Shown one piece after another: positions 53,353 to 60,403 of a DNA stretch of 64,000 nucleotides. The notes below the pieces were generated by a model that had not been told where the DNA came from, made no database searches, and was given only the letters and a program-made list of their open reading frames with translations. Position numbers and translations under genes: made by a program. The DNA lies in assembly GCF_003688665.1 (NCBI RefSeq), contig NZ_REFO01000011.1, positions 62,001 to 126,000 of the forward strand, in the 5' to 3' direction. How positions within the stretch are numbered: position 1 is the first letter of the stretch; each line of letters begins with the position of its first letter. This DNA comes from Hydrogenothermus marinus. Its GTDB lineage: Bacteria; Aquificota; Aquificia; Aquificales; Hydrogenothermaceae.

Positions 53353-54744
53353 ATGTGTGGAGTTTTTGGAGTTTTTGATAATAAAGATGCAGCATATTTA
53401 ACATATCTTGGGCTTCATGCCCTTCAACATAGAGGGCAAGAATCTGCAGGGATAGCTGTATCTGATGGTTATGATATAAATCTAAAACTTGGAGAAGGTT
53501 TAGTTACTCAAGCTATTAAAGATGAAGATCTTCAATCACTAAAAGGTGATATAGCAATAGGGCATGTTAGATACTCTACTGCAGGTGGTTCAAATCCTAA
53601 AAATATTCAGCCTTTCTATGCTCATTTTTATGGTGGAGCTTTTGCTATAGCCCATAATGGAAATTTAGTAAATGCTAAAGAGATAAGAAATAAACTTGAA
53701 AAAGAAGGAGCAATATTCAGATCAACTTCAGATACAGAAGTTTTTGTACATCTAATAGCAAAATCTAAAAATCCTCCTCCTGCTCATGTAATTCTTCATA
53801 AAAATGATGAAGAATTTATACCTTTAGTTTTTGATGCAATGAGAAAAGTAAAAGGAGCATACTCTCTTGTAATTTTAAGAGAAAATCAGCTTATTGCAGT
53901 TAGGGATCCTTATGGATTTAGACCTTTAGCTTTAGGAAAAAATCGTAGTGGAAGTTATTTTGTAGCGTCAGAAACGTGTGCATTTGATATTGTAGATGCA
54001 GAGTATTTAAGAGATATTCAGCCGGGAGAAGTTCTTGTAATAGATGATGCAGGAATGAGATCTTATTTTCCATTAGATGAAACTGAAGAAAATACAAAGC
54101 AAAATTACAAATGTATATTTGAGTTTGTTTATTTTGCAAGGCCAGACAGTAATATATTTAGTGATTGGGTTTATGAAATAAGAAAAGAAATGGGAAGAGC
54201 TTTAGCAAGAGAAAAGAAAATAGATGCAGATGTTGTAGTACCTATTTTAGATTCTGGAATGCTCGCGGCAAAAGGATATTCTGAAGAAAGTGGAATTCCT
54301 CTTGAGATAGGATTAATAAGAAATCATTATGTTGGAAGAAGTTTTATACAACCTGTTCAGGAAATTAGAGATTTAAGTGTAAAACTTAAATTAAATCCTG
54401 TTCAACAAGTAATAAAAGATAAAAGGGTAATTTTAGTTGATGATTCTTTAGTAAGAGGCACAACAAGTAAAAAAATAATAAATATGGTAAGAAAAGCAGG
54501 AGCAAAAGAAGTTCATCTTTTAATAAGTTCTCCACCTGTAATAAGCCCTTGTTATTATGGTATTGATACACCAACAAAAGAAGAGTTAATTGCTTCAAAT
54601 AAAACTGTAGAAGAAATAAGAGAATATATAGGAGCAGATAGCCTTTACTATCTTTCTTTAGAAGGAATGATAACAGCTGCAAATAAATATAAACAAAAAG
54701 GATTTTGCACTGCTTGTTTCACAGGTAATTATCCAGTGTTATAA
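53353..54744 (+). CDS. purF: Amidophosphoribosyltransferase (iron-sulfur type)
   Basis: A 463-residue enzyme for the first purine step: ammonia from glutamine onto PRPP. The N-terminal nucleophile is Cys2 (MCGVFG), so Met must be removed. The PRPP loop is VILVDDSLVRGTTSKK. Four cysteines (KCIFEF, ISPCYYG and CTACF) match the positions that bind the 4Fe-4S cluster in the Bacillus-type enzyme, which makes it oxygen-sensitive. No propeptide extension is seen. GAG-type site only, start at ATG 53353. Confidence 0.96.
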   Translation: MCGVFGVFDNKDAAYLTYLGLHALQHRGQESAGIAVSDGYDINLKLGEGLVTQAIKDEDLQSLKGDIAIGHVRYSTAGGSNPKNIQPFYAHFYGGAFAIAHNGNLVNAKEIRNKLEKEGAIFRSTSDTEVFVHLIAKSKNPPPAHVILHKNDEEFIPLVFDAMRKVKGAYSLVILRENQLIAVRDPYGFRPLALGKNRSGSYFVASETCAFDIVDAEYLRDIQPGEVLVIDDAGMRSYFPLDETEENTKQNYKCIFEFVYFARPDSNIFSDWVYEIRKEMGRALAREKKIDADVVVPILDSGMLAAKGYSEESGIPLEIGLIRNHYVGRSFIQPVQEIRDLSVKLKLNPVQQVIKDKRVILVDDSLVRGTTSKKIINMVRKAGAKEVHLLISSPPVISPCYYGIDTPTKEELIASNKTVEEIREYIGADSLYYLSLEGMITAANKYKQKGFCTACFTGNYPVL

Positions 54745-54763
54745 AAATAATAGGTTTTTTAAA

Positions 54764-55196
54764 ATGGAGGGGTTTTCTCTACATTTAGCAGAGAATAAGT
54801 TAACGTTAGAAGAAAATGAAATAAAAAAAATAGAGCATAAACTGTCAAAACTCATACTTTAAATTTGAAAATTTAGATGAAGCTTTTGATTTAGCTATAA
54901 AAATGAAAGTATTACCAAAATTTCATGGAACAAGACAAAGATTAGAAAAACCTATTTTAGAATTTTTAAAATTAGTAGATACTAAACTAAAAAATGTTAA
55001 CAACTCAGAAAATAAAAATGATATTGAAATAATTTATGAAAATTTAGAAGGAATTCCTAAAATAGAGGGAAATTCTTTAAAACTTAAACTAAATAATGAA
55101 GAAAGAGAGATAGAAACTCTATATATCCATACAATACATAAATTATTAGAAATGCTTTATAGATTAAAAACAGAAGGATTTGCAAGTTTTATGTAA
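54764..55196 (+). pseudogene. Frame-split gene of unknown function (possible +1 frameshift)
   Basis: Frame one runs from ATG 54764 to the TAA at 54860-54862 and encodes 32 residues (ending HKLSKLIL). The next frame then continues without a stop as KFENLDEAFDLAIK (54861-54902) into a conserved-looking 97-residue part from ATG 54903. Joining the two by +1 at CTT_TAA would give about 143 residues. The C-terminal part is Lys/Glu-rich with KVLPKFHGTRQRLEKPILEF. It may be a broken gene, a sequencing indel or programmed frameshifting; I do not recognise the family. It follows purF by 19 bases and ends in a terminator. Confidence 0.6.
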
Positions 55197-55203
55197 AAGA
55201 AAA

Positions 55204-55224
55204 AGGGAGCAAGAAATACTCCCT
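55204..55224. terminator. Terminator between the frame-split gene and yfdX
   Basis: AGGGAG, nine-base loop, CTCCCT, followed by ATTTTTATT on the plus strand and T-rich sequence on the minus strand. It lies between two convergent genes and could serve both. Confidence 0.65.
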
Positions 55225-55228
55225 ATTT

Positions 55229-56119
55229 TTATTGATTAGCTTCACTTGAATGTAAAGTACGAATTGCTTTTTCTTTGAATTCTTTTAATTTTTCTATTAA
55301 GTTTTCAAATAATTTTTCAGATCTGTTTTTACCTTTTATTTCTTTTTCAAGTTTTTCTATAGCATCATATAACATTTTGTATGTTGTATCACTTGTACTT
55401 GTATAGCCAAGTGCTTCAGCAATTTTTAATTGTCTTTTTGCTTCTTCAAGATGTTTTATAGCTTGATTTTTATCCTTTTTAGCTATTTTACTTGCAGCAT
55501 CTACTAATGCTTGAGCTTTTAATATGGGAATAGGAATAACTGTAATTTCTTTCACAAGAGTATTAAGTGCCATATCAAGTACATCTTCTGCTTCTTTAAT
55601 TTTTCCTTCATTTAAATATTTAGCTGCAAGTTTTAAAGCTTGAGGATAAGATGCTAAAGGTAAATTTATAGTAATAATATCAATCTCACTTTGAAGGGTA
55701 TCTAAAATTCTTCTCGCATCTTGAACTTTATTTTTATCAAGTAAATCCTTTACTAATTCCAAACTTTCCTTAATACTTTTTAAATCTCCAGTATATTCAA
55801 CAGCAACTACTTCTGAATCTATTGGTAGCATTAAAGGAGCATTTTTAAATGCTAAGATAACTTCAAGTTTGCCTATAGCTTTCTCTAAATCTTCTTTTGC
55901 TTTTTTTAGATCTTTTTTCTCAAGATCAATAAGAACTTTCTTAGTTAAGACAACAGCCTCTACAGCTTCCTTAACAATATGAATCTGTTCTTGAGTAGCT
56001 TTTGCTTTAGATTCTGCAGTTTTTACTGCCTCTTTACTAACTTCTGCAGATGTTTTTGCTAAAGTAGGTGAAGAAATAAGTATCGCTGCAGCAGTTAAAG
56101 ATGCCATTACTTTTTTCAT
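55229..56119 (-). CDS. YfdX-family secreted protein
   Basis: A 296-residue exported helical protein. A signal peptide (residues 1-21, ending TLA before KTSA) is followed by a long heptad-rich helical part and the YfdX hallmark region with PIDSEVVAVEYTGDLK and DTLQSEIDIITINLPLASYPQALKLAAKYL (about 100-180). Members are linked to acid, periplasmic or envelope stress in enterobacteria, but no activity is known. TTGATT-17-TATATT lies upstream (56159-56187). It is divergent from the FTR-like gene. Confidence 0.88.
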   Translation of the reverse strand: MKKVMASLTAAAILISSPTLAKTSAEVSKEAVKTAESKAKATQEQIHIVKEAVEAVVLTKKVLIDLEKKDLKKAKEDLEKAIGKLEVILAFKNAPLMLPIDSEVVAVEYTGDLKSIKESLELVKDLLDKNKVQDARRILDTLQSEIDIITINLPLASYPQALKLAAKYLNEGKIKEAEDVLDMALNTLVKEITVIPIPILKAQALVDAASKIAKKDKNQAIKHLEEAKRQLKIAEALGYTSTSDTTYKMLYDAIEKLEKEIKGKNRSEKLFENLIEKLKEFKEKAIRTLHSSEANQ

Positions 56120-56158
56120 AATTTATCCTCCATTGATTTTAGTTTTTTATTATAAAAT

Positions 56159-56187
56159 AATATAAATTAATTTACTAAATAAATCAA
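56159..56187 (-). promoter_or_regulatory. Promoter of yfdX
   Basis: On the minus strand TTGATT (56182-56187), 17-base spacer, TATATT (56159-56164), about 35 bases before the start of transcription to the ATG with a GGAGGAT site. It lies beside a palindrome at 56245-56260. Confidence 0.5.
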
Positions 56188-56244
56188 TATATATTTTACT
56201 AATATTATTAAAAACTAAACATTTTTAAGTTAAAATTTACTTTA

Positions 56245-56260
56245 AATGATAGTTATCATT
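56245..56260. promoter_or_regulatory. 16-base inverted repeat (operator candidate) between divergent yfdX and FTR-like genes
   Basis: AATGATA, two bases (GT), TATCATT. The seven-base arms are exact and the pattern GATA...TATC is reminiscent of Fur-family boxes, although it is shorter than a full box. It lies about 55 bases before the FTR-like ATG and about 60 bases upstream of the yfdX -35, a fitting place for a shared operator. Confidence 0.45.
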
Positions 56261-56314
56261 GGAATAAATATATGGTATCTTTATATTTGAATATAAATTT
56301 ATGGAGGTTTAAAA

Positions 56315-56803
56315 ATGGATATTAAGGTAGATGAAAAATATGTAGAAAAAATGAGAAAGTTTGCTGAGACTTTTTCTCAAAAATCTGGAACTGTTGTCAA
56401 TCCACAAAAAGATGTTTCTGATTCAGTTATTTTAGGTTTAGCTCAGCATCTACAAGAACTTGGAAGACCTTTATGTCCTTGTAATTTTTATCCAAATAAA
56501 GAAGAAGAAGTTCAAAAAAGAAGATGGATATGTGCATGTGATGAAATGCAGATATTTAAATACTGTCATTGTCTTTTATTTACAACAGAAGAAGGAAAAC
56601 CTATAACTGAATATTTACCTGAATGGCATGAAGGAAGGCAGATTTATGGTTTAGTAAAAGACCCAACTCCAGATAAAGGTAGAGCATTAGCTAAATTTGA
56701 TAAAATTGTTGAATATTTAAAAGAGTATGTAGCAGAACATAATCTTGACATTCCAGAAGAAGAAATTATTGCATGGGCAGAAAAGGTAGCAAGGAAAAAA
56801 TAA
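56315..56803 (+). CDS. Ferredoxin-thioredoxin reductase catalytic-subunit family protein
   Basis: A 162-residue protein with the FTR cluster signature, C-P-C then 16 residues, C-A-C, 8 residues, C-H-C (RPLCPCNFYPN, ICACDEMQ, KYCHCLLF). In the chloroplast enzyme the middle pair is CPC; here it is CAC. FTR binds a 4Fe-4S cluster next to a disulfide and passes ferredoxin electrons to thioredoxin. No variable-chain gene is nearby; in many archaea and bacteria the catalytic chain works alone or with other partners. Strong ATGGAGGT site. Its stop overlaps the next gene. Confidence 0.88.
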   Translation: MDIKVDEKYVEKMRKFAETFSQKSGTVVNPQKDVSDSVILGLAQHLQELGRPLCPCNFYPNKEEEVQKRRWICACDEMQIFKYCHCLLFTTEEGKPITEYLPEWHEGRQIYGLVKDPTPDKGRALAKFDKIVEYLKEYVAEHNLDIPEEEIIAWAEKVARKK

Positions 56804-57045
56804 TGAAAATTTTTTGGGGAATAGTATTTTTTATATTAGGAATTGCAGGGGTTATTTTACCGGTATTACCCGGTATCCCTTTTTTCATCATATCAGCTTT
56901 CTTATTTGGCATAATTTCTGAAGAGCAATTAATAAAAGGTTTAAAAAAATTTAAGATAAAAGATCAAAAAATGGCAAAATGGATAAATAAGCTAATTAAT
57001 CATATTATCATCAGATATATTCATAAAAGGAAATTTTCTTTATGA
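56803..57045 (+). CDS. Small membrane protein, DUF454/YbaN-like
   Basis: An 80-residue protein from ATG 56803 that overlaps the FTR-like stop by one base; an upstream start at 56773 would lie inside that gene. The first half is hydrophobic (IFWGIVFFILGIAGVILPVLPGIPFFIISAFLFG), containing the LPxLPG-x-PF pattern seen in DUF454 (YbaN) proteins, followed by a basic helical half. Function unknown. Its stop overlaps thiD by four bases, so the three genes form one operon. Confidence 0.6.
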   Translation: MKIFWGIVFFILGIAGVILPVLPGIPFFIISAFLFGIISEEQLIKGLKKFKIKDQKMAKWINKLINHIIIRYIHKRKFSL

Positions 57046-57815
57046 AAAAAGCATTAACTATAGCTGGAAGTGATAATAGTGGTGGTGCAGGCGTACAAGC
57101 AGATTTAAAAGTATTTAAAGATTTTTCAGTTTTTGGCCTTTCTGCTATAACATCTATAACGGTTCAAAACTCACAAGCTGTTTATGAAGTTATTCCTGTT
57201 AGTTCAAAAGTTTTATATAATCAAATAAAAGCTATAGCAGAAGATACAAAAATAGATGCTGTTAAAATTGGAATGATTTTAACAAAAGAAAATGTAAATG
57301 CAATTTATCAAGCTATTAAAGATTTTAATTTAAAAAATATAGTCCTTGATACAGTTATAAAATCATCAAGTGGTAAATATTTACTTGAAGAAAATGCTAT
57401 TAAAGATTTTAAGACAAAACTTTTACCTTTAGTAGATTTAATAACTCCAAACAAATTAGAAGCAGAAGTTTTAACTGGTATAAAAATAAATAATTTAGAA
57501 GATTTAGAAAATGCTTGTATTAAACTTCACAAAATAGGTGCTAAAAATATATATTTAAAAGGTGGCCATTTTGATTTTAAAAATCAGGTAATAGATATAT
57601 TTTTTAATGGAAAGAAATTTATACATTTAATATACCCAAAAGTTAAAGTAAAAAATGTACATGGAACAGGATGTGTATTATCTTCTGCAATTACTGCTAA
57701 TTTAGCAAATAAAAAATCATTAGAAAAATCTATAAAAATAGCAAGGGCATATATTCAACAAAAAATAGAAGATAGCTTTAAATTCGGGAAAGGATATTTT
57801 TACATGAAATTATAA
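57042..57815 (+). CDS. thiD: Hydroxymethylpyrimidine/phosphomethylpyrimidine kinase
   Basis: A 257-residue ribokinase-family enzyme phosphorylating HMP and HMP-P for thiamin. Motifs are AGSDNSGGAGVQADLK at the start, LITPNKLEAEVLTG and the phosphate loop VKNVHGTGCVLSSAI. It overlaps the DUF454-like gene by four bases. No ThiE or ThiC lies in the window. A bidirectional terminator follows. Confidence 0.95.
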   Translation: MKKALTIAGSDNSGGAGVQADLKVFKDFSVFGLSAITSITVQNSQAVYEVIPVSSKVLYNQIKAIAEDTKIDAVKIGMILTKENVNAIYQAIKDFNLKNIVLDTVIKSSSGKYLLEENAIKDFKTKLLPLVDLITPNKLEAEVLTGIKINNLEDLENACIKLHKIGAKNIYLKGGHFDFKNQVIDIFFNGKKFIHLIYPKVKVKNVHGTGCVLSSAITANLANKKSLEKSIKIARAYIQQKIEDSFKFGKGYFYMKL

Positions 57816-57835
57816 AAAAGGGGTAACCCCCTTTT
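57816..57835. terminator. Bidirectional terminator between thiD and the DEAD-box gene
   Basis: AAAAGGGG, four-base loop, CCCCTTTT. Flanked by A-run on one side and T-rich sequence on the other, so it can end both convergent transcripts. Confidence 0.8.
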
Positions 57836-57836
57836 A

Positions 57837-59006
57837 TTATCTTCTTACAAATCTTCTTTTTCTTTTATTTTGTGGTTTATTAAAAGGTTTATCTGAAAGA
57901 TTAATAAGTTCTATATTTGCTTTAGTAATTTTTAAAATTCTTTGAAACTGTGAATCTTCTGAAGGTGTGAAAAATGATATAGCAACTCCTTCTTTCCCAG
58001 CTCTACCTGTTCTACCTATTCTATGTACATAACTTTCAACATCTTGAGGAAGTTCATAATTATAAACAGTTTCAACACCTTTAATATCAAGCCCTCTTGC
58101 GGCAACATCTGTAGCTACTAATATATCAAGCTTTCCAGTTCTAAAGTTTTTTAAGGTTCTTTCTCTTTTAGCTTGTGAGAAATCTCCATGGATAGCAGAT
58201 GCATTAAATCCTGCTTCTTGAAGTTTTTCAGCTACTTCATCAGCCATAAGCTTTGTTTGAGTAAAAACTATAGATTTTTTACCCATTGTTTTTTGTAAAA
58301 CATCCATAAAGGTTGAGAATTTGTTTTTATTATCAACTCTATATGCTATCTGTTTGATTCTATCAACAGTTACTTTTTCTGGAGCTATTTTTACTGTTTT
58401 ATAATCTTCTGATAAAAATTCTTCAGCAAGTTTTTTTATTTCATTTGGCATAGTTGCAGAAAATAGTAATATCTGCTTTTCCTTTGGAAGTTTTGACATA
58501 ATATACTCAATATCCTCTATAAATCCCATATCTAACATTCTATCAGCTTCATCTAAAACAAAATGTTTAACATTATTAAGCTTAAGGTATCCTCTGTCTA
58601 TTAAATCCTTAACTCTTCCTGGCGTTCCTACAACTATTACATCATTTCCTTTTTTCAAAAATTTAATCTGATGATAAATAGATTTTCCTCCATAAACTGC
58701 AAGAACAAAAGCTTTTTTAGTTTTTCCAATATCTTTCAACTCTCTTGCAACCTGAATAGCAAGCTCTCTTGTTGGCACTAATATTAAAGCTTGTATTTTT
58801 TTCTCATTTGTATTCACTTTATCTATTAAAGGAATACCAAATGCGGCTGTTTTCCCTGTTCCAGTTTGTGCTTGAGCAATAATATCACTACCTTCTGCAA
58901 CAATTGGAATTGTTTTTTCTTGTACTTCTGTTGGTTTTTCGTATCCCATTTTTGAGATAGATTGGAGTACTTCCTTAGAAATTGGTAAATCTGTAAATTT
59001 TGACAT
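57837..59006 (-). CDS. DEAD-box RNA helicase
   Basis: A 389-residue helicase core. Motifs in order: Q motif (FTDLPISKEVLQSISKMGYEKPT), AQTGTGKTAAFGIP (I), PTRELAIQ (Ia), VLDEADRMLDMGF (II), LLFSATMPN (III), ATDVAARGLDI (V) and HRIGRTGRAG (VI). The C-terminal tail is short and basic (KRKRRFVRR), without the long RNA-binding extension of DeaD or the RhlB partner tail. It likely unwinds RNA in ribosome assembly or decay. The leader (59007-59115) has an SD-sequestering hairpin and a clear promoter. Confidence 0.95.
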   Translation of the reverse strand: MSKFTDLPISKEVLQSISKMGYEKPTEVQEKTIPIVAEGSDIIAQAQTGTGKTAAFGIPLIDKVNTNEKKIQALILVPTRELAIQVARELKDIGKTKKAFVLAVYGGKSIYHQIKFLKKGNDVIVVGTPGRVKDLIDRGYLKLNNVKHFVLDEADRMLDMGFIEDIEYIMSKLPKEKQILLFSATMPNEIKKLAEEFLSEDYKTVKIAPEKVTVDRIKQIAYRVDNKNKFSTFMDVLQKTMGKKSIVFTQTKLMADEVAEKLQEAGFNASAIHGDFSQAKRERTLKNFRTGKLDILVATDVAARGLDIKGVETVYNYELPQDVESYVHRIGRTGRAGKEGVAISFFTPSEDSQFQRILKITKANIELINLSDKPFNKPQNKRKRRFVRR

Positions 59007-59012
59007 AAATGT

Positions 59013-59030
59013 CCTCCTGTTTTTCAGAGG
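59013..59030 (-). promoter_or_regulatory. Leader hairpin masking the DEAD-box helicase ribosome site
   Basis: On the minus strand CCTCTG, AAAAA, CAGGAGG: the left arm pairs with the ribosome site GGAGG with one bulged G. The start ATG is six bases past the hairpin. It could make translation depend on temperature, a factor or the helicase itself. Confidence 0.5.
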
Positions 59031-59122
59031 AAATACCAGATTACTACTTTGACAATTTTGAAAGGTTTATCAGTGATAAGCTGATACTTCCCCGCTTACT
59101 TAAATTTTATATTTTAAACTCT

Positions 59123-59150
59123 ATTATACGCTAAAAAAATTATATTTCAA
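59123..59150 (-). promoter_or_regulatory. Promoter of the DEAD-box helicase gene
   Basis: TTGAAA (59145-59150), 16-base spacer, TATAAT (59123-59128) read on the minus strand. The -35 overlaps the end of the DUF2203 gene. It predicts a leader of about 110 bases. Confidence 0.75.
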
Positions 59151-59550
59151 CATTATTTTTTTTATCTTTCATCTCAGAAACATGTCTTCTACCTGCAAAA
59201 CCATCATATAAACCATGCCAATACTCTATTTTTTCTTCGCCCTCTTTCCAACATAATAAAATTTTTCTTCCTTGGTACTCTGAAGGAAAATCAACTAAGA
59301 AAGGATCAATTCCTTTTACCATAACTCCAAAACTTTCAATTATTTCTATAAGCTCATTTATCTCTTTATGTAAATCTTCTATCTGAGTTTTATAATACAT
59401 CATTTCAAGTAAATCTTGTCTATTTTCAAGCTCATCTTCATATTTTTCTAAAAAAATATATAAATCTTTTCTTTTTTCTTTTATCTCATCAACTAAAAGC
59501 TTTATTTGAGGCAATAAACTATTTGCTTCTCTTAATGTAAAATTTTTCAT
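59140..59550 (-). CDS. DUF2203-family protein
   Basis: A 136-residue protein. Start at 59550 has GGAGG eight bases before; a start 15 bases upstream is not supported by a ribosome site. The family pattern is complete: FTLREANSLLPQIKLLVDEI, a helical middle, GVMVKGIDPFLVDFPSEYQGRKILLCWKEGE and YWHGLYDGFAGRR near the end. Function is unknown in the family. Divergent from the BFN gene. Confidence 0.88.
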   Translation of the reverse strand: MKNFTLREANSLLPQIKLLVDEIKEKRKDLYIFLEKYEDELENRQDLLEMMYYKTQIEDLHKEINELIEIIESFGVMVKGIDPFLVDFPSEYQGRKILLCWKEGEEKIEYWHGLYDGFAGRRHVSEMKDKKNNVEI

Positions 59551-59617
59551 CTTTAAAACCTCCATAAAATACCTATATTTAAATATATATAATTTAATTC
59601 GTCAAGCAATAAAGGAC

Positions 59618-59645
59618 TTGACATATTTTAAAAATATCATATAGT
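59618..59645 (+). promoter_or_regulatory. Promoter of the BFN-family gene
   Basis: TTGACA (59618-59623), 16-base spacer, TATAGT (59640-59645). The leader (about 45 bases) ends in TGGAGG before the ATG at 59697. Confidence 0.7.
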
Positions 59646-59696
59646 TCATATTAGAAAATATGATACTAATCGTATTAAATATTTGGAGGCGTAAAA

Positions 59697-60296
59697 ATGA
59701 TAAAAGTAGTAGTTAGAAGTATAGGTCTTGATAGCTTAACAGGAAGCCCAATATTAATGCTAGCTGATATAGAAAATGAAAATAATATATATCCAATTTG
59801 GATTGGTGTTCCAGAGGCAGAAAGTATTATTCTTGGTAAAAGTAAAGTAGAAACTCCAAGACCATTAACTTATGATTTAATGAAAAATATTATTGAGAGC
59901 TTAGGAGCAACTGTAGAAAAAGTTGCAATTACTGACCATAAAAATGGTGTATATATTGCTGAAATAACACTAAAAAAAGAAAATGGAGAAGAAATAGCTA
60001 TAGATTCAAGACCAAGTGATGCTATAAATATAGCTTTAAGATTTGATGTTCCTATATACCTAAATGAAAATGTTGTTCAGAAAATAGATATTAGTCAGAT
60101 TAAGGAAGTTAAGCCAGAAGATTTAGAAGAAGAGGTTGATAAAGAAACAGAAGGTATAAAAACAGTAGAAGATTTAGATAAAATCACAGAGCCAGAAAAA
60201 GATGAAGAATTGGAAAAATTTAGAAAAATGCTTGAAAATTTAAGACCTGAAGATTTTGCAAAAAAACCTAAAAAAGAAGATAAAAAAGAGGGATAA
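59697..60296 (+). CDS. Bifunctional nuclease (BFN/DUF151) family protein
   Basis: A 199-residue protein whose first 140 residues are the BFN (DUF151) domain: ILMLADIENENNIYPIWIGVPEAESI, PLTYDLMKNIIESLGATVEKV and the signature IDSRPSDAINIALRFDVPIY. Relatives in plants have RNase and DNase activity; in bacteria the role is unsettled. Residues 140-199 are an acidic, low-complexity tail (Glu/Lys/Asp). The gene has its own promoter and terminator. Confidence 0.9.
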   Translation: MIKVVVRSIGLDSLTGSPILMLADIENENNIYPIWIGVPEAESIILGKSKVETPRPLTYDLMKNIIESLGATVEKVAITDHKNGVYIAEITLKKENGEEIAIDSRPSDAINIALRFDVPIYLNENVVQKIDISQIKEVKPEDLEEEVDKETEGIKTVEDLDKITEPEKDEELEKFRKMLENLRPEDFAKKPKKEDKKEG

Positions 60297-60306
60297 TTCC
60301 CTCTTT
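60285..60306 (+). terminator. Terminator of the BFN gene
   Basis: AAAGAGGGA, four-base loop, TCCCTCTTT, then CTTCTTTCT. The hairpin starts inside the last codons of the gene. Confidence 0.7.
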
Positions 60307-60403
60307 CTTCTTTCTAACTAAAAAAACCTGATATATCACCTAAAACTTTTCCCTTTTTTATATCACTATATATTCTATACAATTAAAATTAAAGGAAATA
60401 ACT

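Noticed and set aside
54386-54682. Leu-rich open frame opposite purF
   Set aside because: Antisense to the PRPP domain of purF; composition is an artefact of the opposite strand.
54857-54862. RF2-type frameshift cassette with an upstream SD-like element
   Set aside because: CTT-stop is present, but no SD-like AGG/GGG motif lies 3-6 bases upstream, so I keep it only as a candidate.
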